Source: Limanda limanda
Taxonomy: Eukaryota; Chordata; Actinopteri; Pleuronectiformes; Pleuronectidae
DNA length: 64,000 nucleotides
Reading direction: 5' to 3'
NCBI RefSeq assembly: GCF_963576545.1
Contig: NW_026870408.1
Span: forward strand, 1 to 64,000
Shown here: in pieces, positions 36,374-50,763 of the stretch
Layout: each line of letters begins with the position of its first letter
Position numbering within the stretch: the first letter of the stretch is position 1
Made by a program: the position numbers and the translations under genes
Notes under the pieces: generated by a model
Told to the model about the DNA's origin: nothing
What the model saw: only the letters and a program-made list of their open reading frames with translations
Databases searched by the model: none

Positions 36374-39267
36374 CTAAATGGGGTAGCGCACATCGATCGG
36401 TACCATCCTTGAGCTTCTCCGACTTTCGGAAGGGTTAGGGTTAGGGTTAGGGATGAAAGCACATAGGAGAAAGAGATATTCTTGAATAACTTTTTTTGTG
36501 AAGGTCGGAGAGACTTGCAAGTAGGCTCTACCCCCACTAAATGGGGTAGCGCGCATCGATCGGTACCATCCTTGAGCTTCTCCGACTTTCGGAAGGGTTA
36601 GGGTTAGGGTTAGGGATGAAAGCACATAGGAGAAAGAGATATTCTTGAATAACTTTTTTTGTGAAGGTCGGAGAGACTTGCAAGTAGGCTCTACCCCCAC
36701 TAAATGGGGTAGCGCGCATCGATCGGTACCATCCTTGAGCTTCTCCGACTTTCGGAAGGGTTAGGGTTAGGGTTAGGGATGAAAGCACATAGGAGAAAGA
36801 GATATTCTTGAATAACTTTTTTTGTGAAGGTCGGAGAGACTTGGAAAGTGGTTGCATCTGGACTAATTTGGGTCCTGCGGATCGATTGGTACCATCCCCG
36901 AGCTTGTACGACCTTCGGAAGAGGTCGACCGACGAAATTCCCCCAAATCTGAGGAGATATTCTTGAATAACTTTTTTTGTGAAGGTCGGAGAGACTTGCA
37001 AGTAGGCTCTACCCCCACTAAATGGGGTAGCGCGCATCGATCGGTACCATCCTTGAGCTTCTCCGACTTTCGGAAGGGTTAGGGTTAGGGTTAGGGATGA
37101 AAGCACATAGGAGAAAGAGATATTCTTGAATAACTTTTTTTGTGAAGGTCGGAGAGACTTGCAAGTAGGCTCTACCCCCACTAAATGGGGTAGCGCGCAT
37201 CGATCGGTACCATCCTTGAGCTTCTCCGACTTTCGGAAGGGTTAGGGTTAGGGTTAGGGATGAAAGCACATAGGAGAAAGAGATATTCTTGAATAACTTT
37301 TTTTGTAAAGGTCGGAGAGACTTGGAAAGTGGTTGCATCTGGACTAATATGGGTCCTGCGGATCGAGTGGTACCATCCCCGAGCTTGTACGACCTTCGGA
37401 AGAGGTCGACCGACGAAATTCCCCCAAATCTGAGGAGATATTCTTGAATAACTTTTTTTGTGAAGGTCGGAGAGACTTGCAAGTAGGCTCTACCCCCACT
37501 AAATGGGGTTGCGCGCATCGATCAGTACCATCCTTGAGCTTCTCCGACTTTCGGAAGGGTTAGGGTTAGGGTTAGGGATGAAAGCACATAGGAGAAAGAG
37601 ATATTCTTGAATAACTTTTTTTGTGAAGGTCGGAGAGACTTGCAAGTAGGCTCTACCCCCACTAAATGGGGTAGCACGCATCGATCGGTACCATCCTTGA
37701 GCTTCTCCGACTTTCGGAAGGGTTAGGGTTAGGGTTAGGGATGAAAGCACATAGGAGAAAGAGATATTCTTGAATAACTTTTTTTGTGAAGGTCGGAGAG
37801 ACTTGCAAGTAGGCTCTACCCCCACTAAATGGGGTAGCGCGCATCGATCGGTACCATCCTTGAGCTTCTCCGACTTTCGGAAGGGTTAGGGTTAGGGTTA
37901 GGGATGAAAGCACATAGGAGAAAGAGATATTCTTGAATAACTTTTTTTGTGAAGGTCAGAGAGACTTGCAAGTAGGCTCTACCCCCACTAAATGGGGTAG
38001 CGCGCATCGATCGGTACCATCTTTGAGCTTCTCCGACTTTCGGAAGGGTTAGGGTTAGGGTTAGGGATGAAAGCACATAGGAGAAAGAGATATTCTTGAA
38101 TAACTTTTTTTGTGAAGGTCGGAGAGACTTGGAAAGTGGTTGCATCTGGACTAATTTGGGTCCTGCGGATCGATTGATACCATCCCCGAGCTTGTACGAC
38201 CTTCGGAAGAGGTCGACCGACGAAATTCCCCCAAATCTGAGGAGATATTCTTGAATAACTTTTTTTGTGAAGGTCGGAGAGACTTGCAAGTAGGCTCTAC
38301 CCCCACTAAATGGGGTAGCGCGCATCGATCGGTACCATCCTTGAGCTTCTCCGACTTTCGGAAGGGTTAGGGTTAGGGTTAGGGATGAAAGCACATAGGA
38401 GAAAGAGATATTCTTGAATAACTTTTTTTGTGAAGGTCGGAGAGACTTGGAAAGTGGTTGCATCTGGACTAATTTGGGTCCTGCGGATCGATTGGTACCA
38501 TCCCCGAGCTTGTACGACCTTCGGAAGAGGTCGACCGACGAAATTCCCCCAAATCTGAGGAGATATTCTTGAATAACTTTTTTTGTGAAGGTCGGAGAGA
38601 CTTGCAAGTAGGCTCTACCCCCACTAAATGGGGTTGCGCGCATCGATCGGTACCATCCTTGAGCTTCTCCGACTTTCGGAAGGGTTAGGGTTAGGGTTAG
38701 GGATGAAAGCACATAGGAGAAAGAGATATTCTTGAATAACTTTTTTTGTGAAGGTCGGAGAGACTTGCAAGTAGGCTCTACCCCCACTAAATGGGGTAGC
38801 GCGCATCGATCGGTACCATCCTTGAGCTTCTCCGACTTTCGGAAGGGTTAGGGTTAGGGTTAGGGATGAAAGCACATAGGAGAAAGAGATATTCTTGAAT
38901 AACTTTTTTTGTGAAGGTCGGAGAGACTTGGAAAGTGGTTGCATCTGGACTAATTTGGGTCCTGCGGATCGATTGGTACCATCCCCGAGCTTGTACGACC
39001 TTCGGAAGAGGTCGACCGACGAAATTCCCCCAAATCTGAGGAGATATTCTTGAATAACTTTTTTTGTGAAGGTCGGAGAGACTTGCAAGTAGGCTCTACC
39101 CCCACTAAATGGGGTTGCGCGCATCGATCAGTACCATCCTTGAGCTTCTCCGACTTTCGGAAGGGTTAGGGTTAGGGTTAGGGATGAAAGCACATAGGAG
39201 AAAGAGATATTCTTGAATAACTTTTTTTGTGAAGGTCGGAGAGACTTGCAAGTAGGCTCTACCCCCA
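36211..39267 (+). repeat. Reused ~3-kb segment, second copy
   Basis: This is the near-identical copy of 27,847-30,903 at +8,364 bp. It carries all four private tags, including GTCAGAGAG near 37,958 and GATTGATACC near 38,176. Identity to the first copy ends just after 39.3 kb, where the first copy changes to a GGGGGAG monomer. Confidence 0.9.
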
Positions 39268-41680
39268 CTAAATGGGGTAGCGCGCATCGATCGGTACCAT
39301 CCTTGAGCTTCTCCGACTTTCGGAAGGGTTAGGGTTAGGGTTAGGGATGAAAGCACATAGGAGAAAGAGATATTCTTGAATAACTTTTTTTGTGAAGGTC
39401 GGAGAGACTTGCAAGTAGGCTCTACCCCCACTAAATGGGGTAGCGCGCATCGATCGGTACCATCCTTGAGCTTCTCCGACTTTCGGAAGGGTTAGGGTTA
39501 GGGTTAGGGATGAAAGCACATAGGAGAAAGAGATATTCTTGAATAACTTTTTTTGTGAAGGTCGGAGAGACTTGCAAGTAGGCTCTACCCCCACTAAATG
39601 GGGTAGCGCGCATCGATCGGTACCATCCTTGAGCTTCTCCGACTTTCGGAAGGGTTAGGGTTAGGGTTAGGGATGAAAGCACATAGGAGAAAGAGATATT
39701 CTTGAATAACTTTTTTTGTGAAGGTCGGAGAGACTTGGAAAGTGGTTGCATCTGGACTAATTTGGGTCCTGCGGATCGATTGGTACCATCCCCGAGCTTG
39801 TACGACCTTCGGAAGAGGTCGACCGACGAAATTCCCCCAAATCTGAGGAGATATTCTTGAATAACTTTTTTTGTGAAGGTCGGAGAGACTTGCAAGTAGG
39901 CTCTACCCCCACTAAATGGGGTTGCGCGCATCGATCGGTACCATCCTTGAGCTTCTCCGACTTTCGGAAGGGTTAGGGTTAGGGTTAGGGATGAAAGCAC
40001 ATAGGAGAAAGAGATATTCTTGAATAACTTTTTTTGTGAAGGTCGGAGAGACTTGCAAGTAGGCTCTACCCCCACTAAATGGGGGAGCGCGCATCGATCG
40101 GTACCATCCTTGAGCTTCTCCGACTTTCGGAAGGGTTAGGGTTAGGGTTAGGGATGAAAGCACATAGGAGAAAGAGATATTCTTGAATAACTTTTTTTGT
40201 GAAGGTCGGAGAGACTTGGAAAGTGGTTGCATCTGGACTAATTTGGGTCCTGCGGATCGATTGGTACCATCCCCGAGCTTGTACGACCTTCGGAAGAGGT
40301 CGACCGACGAAATTCCCCCAAATCTGAGGAGATATTCTTGAATAACTTTTTTTGTGAAGGTCGGAGAGACTTGCAAGTAGGCTCTACCCCCACTAAATGG
40401 GGTTGCGCGCATCGATCAGTACCATCCTTGAGCTTCTCCGACTTTCGGAAGGGTTAGGGTTAGGGTTAGGGATGAAAGCACATAGGAGAAAGAGATATTC
40501 TTGAATAACTTTTTTTGTGAAGGTCGGAGAGACTTGCAAGTAGGCTCTACCCCCACTAAATGGGGTAGCGCGCATCGATCGGTACCATCCTTGAGCTTCT
40601 CCGACTTTCGGAAGGGTTAGGGTTAGGGTTAGGGATGAAAGCACATAGGAGAAAGAGATATTCTTGAATAACTTTTTTTGTGAAGGTCGGAGAGACTTGC
40701 AAGTAGGCTCTACCCCCACTAAATGGGGTAGCGCGCATCGATCGGTACCATCCTTGAGCTTCTCCGACTTTCGGAAGGGTTAGGGTTAGGGTTAGGGATG
40801 AAAGCACATAGGAGAAAGAGATATTCTTGAATAACTTTTTTTGTGAAGGTCGGAGAGACTTGGAAAGTGGTTGCATCTGGACTAATTTGGGTCCTGCGGA
40901 TCGATTGGTACTATCCCCGAGCTTGTACGACCTTCGGAAGAGGTCGACCGACGAAATTCCCCCAAATCTGAGGAGATATTCTTGAATAACTTTTTTTGTG
41001 AAGGTCGGAGAGACTTGCAAGTAGGCTCTACCCCCACTAAATGGGGTAGCGCGCATCGATCGGTACCATCCTTGAGCTTTTCCGACTTTCGGAAGGGTTA
41101 GGGTTAGGGTTAGGGATGAAAGCACATAGGAGAAAGAGATATTCTTGAATAACTTTTTTTGTGAAGGTCGGAGAGACTTGCAAGTAGGCTCTACCCCCAC
41201 TAAATGGGGGAGCGCGCATCGATCGGTACCATCCTTGAGCTTCTCCGACTTTCGGAAGGGTTAGGGTTAGGGTTAGGGATGAAAGCACATAGGAGAAAGA
41301 GATATTCTTGAATAACTTTTTTTGTAAAGGTCGGAGAGACTTGGAAAGTGGTTGCATCTGGACTAATTTGGGTCCTGCGGATCGATTGGTACCATCCCCG
41401 AGCTTGTACGACCTTCGGAAGAGGTCGACCGACGAAATTCCCCCAAATCTGAGGAGATATTCTTGAATAACTTTTTTTGTGAAGGTCGGAGAGACTTGCA
41501 AGTAGGCTCTACCCCCACTAAATGGGGTTGCGCGCATCGATCAGTACCATCCTTGAGCTTCTCCGACTTTCGGAAGGGTTAGGGTTAGGGTTAGGGATGA
41601 AAGCACATAGGAGAAAGAGATATTCTTGAATAACTTTTTTTGTGAAGGTCGGAGAGACTTGCAAGTAGGCTCTACACCCA
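39268..41680 (+). repeat. Third, partly shortened copy of the 4,182-bp HOR
   Basis: It carries the B tag GGTACTATCC (T at 40,912; 17,861 bp from the copy at 23,051), the AGCTTTTCC A monomer and both GGGGGAG monomers. It has 3 A where the earlier copies have 4 (40,226 to 40,870 is 644 bp, not 807), so one A monomer has been lost. Confidence 0.87.
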
Positions 41681-43938
41681 CTAAATGGGGTAACGCGCAT
41701 CGATCGGTACCATCCTTGAGCTTCTCCGACTTTCGGAAGGGTTAGGGTTAGGGTTAGGGATGAAAGCACATAGGAGAAAGAGATATTCTTGAATAACTTT
41801 TTTTGTGAAGGTCGGAGAGACTTGCAAGTAGGCTCTACCCCCACTAAATGGGGTAGCGCGCATCGATCGGTACCATCCTTGAGCTTCTCCGACTTTCGGA
41901 AGGGTTAGGGTTAGGGTTAGGGATGAAAGCACATAGGAGAAAGAGATATTCTTGAATAACTTTTTTTGTGAAGGTCGGAGAGACTTGCAAGTAGGCTCTA
42001 CCCCCACTAAATGGGGTAGCGCGCATCGATCGGTACCATCCTTGAGCTTCTCCGACTTTCGGAAGGGTTAGGGTTAGGGTTAGGGATGAAAGCACATAGG
42101 AGAAAGAGATATTCTTGAATAACTTTTTTTGTGAAGGTCGGAGAGACTTGGAAAGTGGTTGCATCTGGACTAATTTGGGTCCTGCGGATCGATTGGTACC
42201 ATCCCCGAGCTTGTACGACCTTCGGAAGAGGTCGACCGACGAAATTCCCCCAAATCTGAGGAGATATTCTTGAATAACTTTTTTTGTGAAGGTCGGAGAG
42301 ACTTGCAAGTAGGCTCTACCCCCACTAAATGGGGTTGCGCGCATCGATCGGTACCATTCTTGAGCTTCTCCGACTTTCGGAAGGGTTAGGGTTAGGGTTA
42401 GGGATGAAAGCACATAGGAGAAAGAGATATTCTTGAATAACTTTTTTTGTGAAGGTCGGAGAGACTTGCAAGTAGGCTCTACCCCCACTAAATGGGGTAG
42501 CGCGCATCGATCGGTACCATCCTTGAGCTTCTCCGACTTTCGGAAGGGTTAGGGTTAGGGTTAGGGATGAAAGCACATAGGAGAAAGAGATATTCTTGAA
42601 TAACTTTTTTTGTGAAGGTCGGAGAGACTTGCAAGTAGGCTCTACCCCCACTAAATGGGGTAGCGCGCATCGATCGGTACCATCCTTGAGCTTCTCCGAC
42701 TTTCGGAAGGGTTAGGGTTAGGGTTAGGGATGAAAGCACATAGGAGAAAGAGATATTCTTGAATAACTTTTTTTGTGAAGGTCGGAGAGACTTGGAAAGT
42801 GGTTGCATCTGGACTAATTTGGGTCCTGCGGATCGATTGGTACCATCCCCGAGCTTGTACGACCTTCGGAAGAGGTCGACCGACGAAATTCCCCCAAATC
42901 TGAGGAGATATTCTTGAATAACCTTTTTTGTGAAGGTCGGAGAAACTTGCAAGTAGGCTCTACCCCCACTAAATGGGGTAGCGCGCATCGATCGGTACCA
43001 TCCTTGAGCTTCTCCGACTTTCGGAAGGGTTAGGGTTAGGGTTAGGGATGAAAGCACATAGGAGAAAGAGATATTCTTGAATAACTTTTTTTGTGAAGGT
43101 CGGAGAGACTTGCAAGTAGGCTCTACCCCCACTAAATGGGGTAGCGCGCATCGATCGGTACCATCCTTGAGCTTCTCCGACTTTCGGAAGGGTTAGGGTT
43201 AGGGTTAGGGATGAAAGCACATAGGAGAAAGAGATATTCTTGAATAACTTTTTTTGTGAAGGTCGGAGAGACTTGCAAGTAGGCTCTACCCCCACTAAAT
43301 GGGGTAGCGCGCATCGATCGGTACCATCCTTGAGCTTCTCCGACTTTCGGAAGGGTTAGGGTTAGGGTTAGGGATGAAAGCACATAGGAGAAAGAGATAT
43401 TCTTGAATAACTTTTTTTGTAAAGGTCGGAGAGACTTGGAAAGTGGTTGCATCTGGACTAATTTGGGTCCTGCGGATCGATTGGTACCATCCCCGAGCTT
43501 GTACGACCTTCGGAAGAGGTCGACCGACGAAATTCCCCCAAATCTGAGGAGATATTCTTGAATAACTTTTTTTGTGAAGGTCGGAGAGACTTGCAAGTAG
43601 GCTCTACCCCCACTAAATGGGGTTGCGCGCATCGATCAGTACCATCCTTGAGCTTCTCCGACTTTCGGAAGGGTTAGGGTTAGGGTTAGGGATGAAAGCA
43701 CATAGGAGAAAGAGATATTCTTGAATAACTTTTTTTGTGAAGGTCGGAGAGACTTGCAAGTAGGCTCTACCCCCACTAAATGGGGTAGCGCGCATCGATC
43801 GGTACCATCCTTGAGCTTCTCCGACTTTCGGAAGGGTTAGGGTTAGGGTTAGGGATGAAAGCACATAGGAGAAAGAGATATTCTTGAATAACTTTTTTTG
43901 TGAAGGTCGGAGAGACTTGCAAGTAGGCTCTACCCCCA
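41518..43938 (+). repeat. Mixed stretch joining HOR families
   Basis: The order is B-4A-B-3A-B-3A-B. It contains one unusual A with two private changes (CTACACCC near 41,675 and GGTAACGCG near 41,692), one CCATTCTTGAG monomer near 42,357 and one ACC-T6/GAGAAAC monomer (42,923). In the other copies that tagged monomer sits between two B monomers; here it is followed by more A monomers, so a B has been lost or the junction was made by recombination. Confidence 0.8.
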
Positions 43939-44745
43939 CTAAATGGGGTAGCGCGCATCGATCGGTACCATCCTTGAGCTTCTCCGACTTTCGGAAGGGT
44001 TAGGGTTAGGGTTAGGGATGAAAGCACATAGGAGAAAGAGATATTCTTGAATAACTTTTTTTGTGAAGGTCGGAGAGACTTGCAAGTAGGCTCTACCCCC
44101 ACTAAATGGGGTAGCGCGCATCGATCGGTACCATCCTTGAGCTTCTCCGACTTTCGGAAGGGTTAGGGTTAGGGTTAGGGATGAAAGCACATAGGAGAAA
44201 GAGATATTCTTGAATAACTTTTTTTGTAAAGGTCGGAGAGACTTGGAAAGTGGTTGCATCTGGACTAATTTGGGTCCTGCGGATCGATTGGTACCATCCC
44301 CGAGCTTGTACGACCTTCGGAAGAGGTCGACCGACGAAATTCCCCCAAATCTGAGGAGATATTCTTGAATAACTTTTTTTGTGAAGGTCGGAGAGACTTG
44401 CAAGTAGGCTCTACCCCCACTAAATGGGGTTGCGCGCATCGATCAGTACCATCCTTGAGCTTCTCCGACTTTCGGAAGGGTTAGGGTTAGGGTTAGGGAT
44501 GAAAGCACATAGGAGAAAGAGATATTCTTGAATAACTTTTTTTGTGAAGGTCGGAGAGACTTGCAAGTAGGCTCTACCCCCACTAAATGGGGTAGCGCGC
44601 ATCGATCGGTACCATCCTTGAGCTTCTCCGACTTTCGGAAGGGTTAGGGTTAGGGTTAGGGATGAAAGCACATAGGAGAAAGAGATATTCTTGAATAACT
44701 TTTTTTGTGAAGGTCGGAGAGACTTGCAAGTAGGCTCTACCCCCA
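43132..44745 (+). repeat. 807-bp tandem duplication with GTAAAGG tag
   Basis: Two successive 4A+B units, 807 bp apart, both carry the GTAAAGG monomer just before B (near 43,420 and 44,227). Confidence 0.82.
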
Positions 44746-46835
44746 CTAAATGGGGTAGCGCGCATCGATCGGTACCATCCTTGAGCTTCTCCGACTTTCG
44801 GAAGGGTTAGGGTTAGGGATGAAAGCACATAGGAGAAAGAGATATTCTTGAATAACTTTTTTTGTGAAGGTCGGAGAGACTTGCAAGTAGGCTCTACCCC
44901 CACTAAATGGGGTAGCGCGCATCGATCGGTACCATCCTTGAGCTTCTCCGACTTTCGGAAGGGTTAGGGTTAGGGTTAGGGATGAAAGCACATAGGAGAA
45001 AGAGATATTCTTGAATAACTTTTTTTGTGAAGGTCGGAGAGACTTGCAAGTAGGCTCTACCCCCACTAAATGGGGTTGCGCGCATCGATCGGTACCATCC
45101 TTGAGCTTCTCCGACTTTCGGAAGGGTTAGGGTTAGGGTTAGGGATGAAAGCACATAGGAGAAAGAGATATTCTTGAATAACTTTTTTTGTGAAGGTCGG
45201 AGAGACTTGCAAGTAGGCTCTACCCCCACTAAATGGGGTAGCGCGCATCGATCGGTACCATCCTTGAGCTTCTCCGACTTTCGGAAGGGTTAGGGTTAGG
45301 GTTAGGGATGAAAGCACATAGGAGAAAGAGATATTCTTGAATAACTTTTTTTGTGAAGGTCGGAGAGACTTGCAAGTAGGCTCTACCCCCACTAAATGGG
45401 GTAGCGCGCATCGATCGGTACCATCCTTGAGCTTCTCCGACTTTCGGAAGGGTTAGGGTTAGGGTTAGGGATGAAAGCACATAGGAGAAAGAGATATTCT
45501 TGAATAACTTTTTTTGTGAAGGTCGGAGAGACTTGGAAAGTGGTTGCATCTGGACTAATTTGGGTCCTGCGGATCGATTGGTACCATCCCCGAGCTTGTA
45601 CGACCTTCGGAAGAGGTCGACCGACGAAATTCCCCCAAATCTGAGGAGATATTCTTGAATAACCTTTTTTGTGAAGGTCGGAGAAACTTGCAAGTAGGCT
45701 CTACCCCCACTAAATGGGGTAGCGCGCATCGATCGGTACCATCCTTGAGCTTCTCCGACTTTCGGAAGGGTTAGGGTTAGGGTTAGGGATGAAAGCACAT
45801 AGGAGAAAGAGATATTCTTGAATAACTTTTTTTGTGAAGGTCGGAGAGACTTGGAAAGTGGTTGCATCTGGACTAATTTGGGTCCTGCGGATCGATTGGT
45901 ACCATCCCCGAGCTTGTACGACCTTCGGAAGAGGTCGACCGACGAAATTCCCCCAAATCTGAGGAGATATTCTTGAATAACTTTTTTAGTGAAGGTCGGA
46001 GAGACTTGAAAGTAGGCTCTACCCCCACTAAATGGGGTTGCGCGCATCGATCGGTACCATCCTTGAGCTTCTCCGACTTTCGGAAGGGTTAGGGTTAGGG
46101 TTAGGGATGAAAGCACATAGGAGAAAGAGATATTCTTGAATAACTTTTTTTGTGAAGGTCGGAGAGACTTGCAAGTAGGCTCTACCCCCACTAAATGGGG
46201 TAGCGCGCATCGATCGGTACCATCCTTGAGCTTCTCCGACTTTCGGAAGGGTTAGGGTTAGGGTTAGGGATGAAAGCACATAGGAGAAAGAGATATTCTT
46301 GAATAACTTTTTTTGTGAAGGTCGGAGAGACTTGGAAAGTGGTTGCATCTGGACTAATTTGGGTCCTGCGGATCGATTGGTACCATCCCCGAGCTTGTAC
46401 GACCTTCGGAAGAGGTCGACCGACGAAATTCCCCCAAATCTGAGGAGATATTCTTGAATAACTTTTTTTGTGAAGGTCGGAGAGACTTGCAAGTAGGCTC
46501 TACCCCCACTAAATGGGGTTGCGCGCATCGATCAGTACCATCCTTGAGCTTCTCCGACTTTCGGAAGGGTTAGGGTTAGGGTTAGGGATGAAAGCACATA
46601 GGAGAAAGAGATATTCTTGAATAACTTTTTTTGTGAAGGTCGGAGAGACTTGCAAGTAGGCTCTACCCCCACTAAATGGGGTAGCGCACATCGATCGGTA
46701 CCATCCTTGAGCTTCTCCGACTTTCGGAAGGGTTAGGGTTAGGGTTAGGGATGAAAGCACATAGGAGAAAGAGATATTCTTGAATAACTTTTTTTGTGAA
46801 GGTCGGAGAGACTTGCAAGTAGGCTCTACCCCCAC
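43939..46835 (+). repeat. Reused ~3-kb segment, third copy of the 23-27 kb family
   Basis: It matches 24,464-27,366 at +19,475, shifting to +19,469 after the shortened telomeric tract at 44,804-44,818. It carries the ACC-T6 tag at 45,664, the TTTTTTAGTG monomer near 45,986 and CGCACATCG at 46,688. Confidence 0.87.
44804..44818 (+). repeat. Shortened telomeric tract, three G-runs
   Basis: One hexamer is missing; the related copies near 25.3 and 33.1 kb are full length. Confidence 0.9.
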
Positions 46836-49402
46836 TAAATGGGGTAGCGCGCATCGATCGGTACCATCCTTGAGCTTCTCCGACTTTCGGAAGGGTTAGG
46901 GTTAGGGTTAGGGATGAAAGCACATAGGAGAAAGAGATATTCTTGAATAACTTTTTTTGTGAAGGTCGGAGAGACTTGCAAGTAGGCTCTACCCCCACTA
47001 AATGGGGTAGCGCGCATCGATCGGTACCATCCTTGAGCTTCTCCGACTTTCGGAAGGGTTAGGGTTAGGGTTAGGGATGAAAGCACATAGGAGAAAGAGA
47101 TATTCTTGAATAACTTTTTTTGTGAAGGTCGGAGAGACTTGGAAAGTGGTTGCATCTGGACTAATTTGGGTCCTGCGGATCGATTGGTACCATCCCCGAG
47201 CTTGTACGACCTTCGGAAGAGGTCGACCGACGAAATTCCCCCAAATCTGAGGAGATATTCTTGAATAACTTTTTTTGTGAAGGTCGGAGAGACTTGCAAG
47301 TAGGCTCTACCCCCACTAAATGGGGTAGCGCGCATCGATCGGTACCATCCTTGAGCTTCTCCGACTTTCGGAAGGGTTAGGGTTAGGGTTAGGGATGAAA
47401 GCACATAGGAGAAAGAGATATTCTTGAATAACTTTTTTTGTGAAGGTCGGAGAGACTTGCAAGTAGGCTCTACCCCCACTAAATGGGGTAGCGCGCATCG
47501 ATCGGTACCATCCTTGAGCTTCTCCGACTTTCGGAAGGGTTAGGGTTAGGGTTAGGGATGAAAGCACATAGGAGAAAGAGATATTCTTGAATAACTTTTT
47601 TTGTAAAGGTCGGAGAGACTTGGAAAGTGGTTGCATCTGGACTAATATGGGTCCTGCGGATCGAGTGGTACCATCCCCGAGCTTGTACGACCTTCGGAAG
47701 AGGTCGACCGACGAAATTCCCCCAAATCTGAGGAGATATTCTTGAATAACTTTTTTTGTGAAGGTCGGAGAGACTTGCAAGTAGGCTCTACCCCCACTAA
47801 ATGGGGTTGCGCGCATCGATCAGTACCATCCTTGAGCTTCTCCGACTTTCGGAAGGGTTAGGGTTAGGGTTAGGGATGAAAGCACATAGGAGAAAGAGAT
47901 ATTCTTGAATAACTTTTTTTGTGAAGGTCGGAGAGACTTGCAAGTAGGCTCTACCCCCACTAAATGGGGTAGCACGCATCGATCGGTACCATCCTTGAGC
48001 TTCTCCGACTTTCGGAAGGGTTAGGGTTAGGGTTAGGGATGAAAGCACATAGGAGAAAGAGATATTCTTGAATAACTTTTTTTGTGAAGGTCGGAGAGAC
48101 TTGCAAGTAGGCTCTACCCCCACTAAATGGGGTAGCGCGCATCGATCGGTACCATCCTTGAGCTTCTCCGACTTTCGGAAGGGTTAGGGTTAGGGTTAGG
48201 GATGAAAGCACATAGGAGAAAGAGATATTCTTGAATAACTTTTTTTGTGAAGGTCGGAGAGACTTGCAAGTAGGCTCTACCCCCACTAAATGGGGTAGCG
48301 CGCATCGATCGGTACCATCTTTGAGCTTCTCCGACTTTCGGAAGGGTTAGGGTTAGGGTTAGGGATGAAAGCACATAGGAGAAAGAGATATTCTTGAATA
48401 ACTTTTTTTGTGAAGGTCGGAGAGACTTGGAAAGTGGTTGCATCTGGACTAATTTGGGTCCTGCGGATCGATTGGTACCATCCCCGAGCTTGTACGACCT
48501 TCGGAAGAGGTCGACCGACGAAATTCCCCCAAATCTGAGGAGATATTCTTGAATAACTTTTTTTGTGAAGGTCGGAGAGACTTGCAAGTAGGCTCTACCC
48601 CCACTAAATGGGGTAGCGCGCATCGATCGGTACCATCCTTGAGCTTCTCCGACTTTCGGAAGGGTTAGGGTTAGGGTTAGGGATGAAAGCACATAGGAGA
48701 AAGAGATATTCTTGAATAACTTTTTTTGTGAAGGTCGGAGAGACTTGGAAAGTGGTTGCATCTGGACTAATTTGGGTCCTGCGGATCGATTGGTACCATC
48801 CCCGAGCTTGTACGACCTTCGGAAGAGGTCGACCGACGAAATTCCCCCAAATCTGAGGAGATATTCTTGAATAACTTTTTTTGTGAAGGTCGGAGAGACT
48901 TGCAAGTAGGCTCTACCCCCACTAAATGGGGTTGCGCGCATCGATCGGTACCATCCTTGAGCTTCTCCGACTTTCGGAAGGGTTAGGGTTAGGGTTAGGG
49001 ATGAAAGCACATAGGAGAAAGAGATATTCTTGAATAACTTTTTTTGTGAAGGTCGGAGAGACTTGCAAGTAGGCTCTACCCCCACTAAATGGGGTAGCGC
49101 GCATCGATCGGTACCATCCTTGAGCTTCTCCGACTTTCGGAAGGGTTAGGGTTAGGGTTAGGGATGAAAGCACATAGGAGAAAGAGATATTCTTGAATAA
49201 CTTTTTTTGTGAAGGTCGGAGAGACTTGGAAAGTGGTTGCATCTGGACTAATTTGGGTCCTGCGGATCGATTGGTACCATCCCCGAGCTTGTACGACCTT
49301 CGGAAGAGGTCGACCGACGAAATTCCCCCAAATCTGAGGAGATATTCTTGAATAACTTTTTTTGTGAAGGTCGGAGAGACTTGCAAGTAGGCTCTACCCC
49401 CA
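46509..49402 (+). repeat. Reused ~3-kb segment, third copy of the 28-31 kb family
   Basis: It lies 10,298 bp after the second copy and has AATATGGG and GAGTGG in one B (near 47,648 and 47,664) and AGCACGC in an A near 47,972. It lacks GTCAGAGAG and GATTGATACC, so those two arose later in the lineage of the first two copies. Confidence 0.88.
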
Positions 49403-50748
49403 CTAAATGGGGTTGCGCGCATCGATCAGTACCATCCTTGAGCTTTTCCGACTTTCGGAAGGGTTAGGGTTAGGGTTAGGGATGAAAGCACATAGGAGAA
49501 AGAGATATTCTTGAATAACTTTTTTTGTGAAGGTCGGAGAGACTTGCAAGTAGGCTCTACCCCCACTAAATGGGGTAGCGCGCATCGATCGGTACCATCC
49601 TTGAGCTTCTCCGACTATCGGAAGGGTTAGGGTTAGGGTTAGGGATGAAAGCACATAGGAGAAAGAGATATTCTTGAATAACTTTTTTTGTGAAGGTCGG
49701 AGAGACTTGGAAAGTGGTTGCATCTGGACTAATTTGGGTCCTGCGGATCGATTGGTACCATCCCCGAGCTTGTACGACCTTCGGAAGAGGTCGACCGACG
49801 AAATTCCCCCAAATCTGAGGAGATATTCTTGAATAACTTTTTTTGTGAAGGTCGGAGAGACTTGCAAGTAGGCTCTACCCCCACTAAATGGGGTTGCGCG
49901 CATCGATCGGTACCATTCTTGAGCTTCTCCGACTTTCGGAAGGGTTAGGGTTAGGGTTAGGGATGAAAGCACATAGGAGAAAGAGATATTCTTGAATAAC
50001 TTTTTTTGTGAAGGTCGGAGAGACTTGCAAGTAGGCTCTACCCCCACTAAATGGGGTAGCGCGCATCGATCGGTACCATCCTTGAGCTTCTCCGACTTTC
50101 GGAAGGGTTAGGGTTAGGGTTAGGGATGAAAGCACATAGGAGAAAGAGATATTCTTGAATAACTTTTTTTGTGAAGGTCGGAGAGACTTGCAAGTAGGCT
50201 CTACCCCCACTAAATGGGGTAGCGCGCATCGATCGGTACCATCCTTGAGCTTCTCCGACTTTCGGAAGGGTTAGGGTTAGGGTTAGGGATGAAAGCACAT
50301 AGGAGAAAGAGATATTCTTGAATAACTTTTTTTGTGAAGGTCGGAGAGACTTGCAAGTAGGCTCTACCCCCACTAAATGGGGTAGCGCGCATCGATCGGT
50401 ACCATCCTTGAGCTTCTCCGACTTTCGGAAGGGTTAGGGTTAGGGTTAGGGATGAAAGCACATAGGAGAAAGAGATATTCTTGAATAACTTTTTTTGTAA
50501 AGGTCGGAGAGACTTGGAAAGTGGTTGCATCTGGACTAATTTGGGTCCTGCGGATCGATTGGTACCATCCCCGAGCTTGTACGACCTTCGGAAGAGGTCG
50601 ACCGACGAAATTCCCCCAAATCTGAGGAGATATTCTTGAATAACTTTTTTTGTGAAGGTCGGAGAGACTTGCAAGTAGGCTCTACCCCCACTAAATGGGG
50701 ATGCGCGCATCGATCAGTACCATCCTTGAGCTTCTCCGACTTTCGGAA

Positions 50749-50763
50749 GGGTTAGGGTTAGGG
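50749..50763 (+). repeat. Shortened telomeric tract, three G-runs
   Basis: One hexamer is missing; the same event is seen again 1,763 bp downstream. Confidence 0.9.
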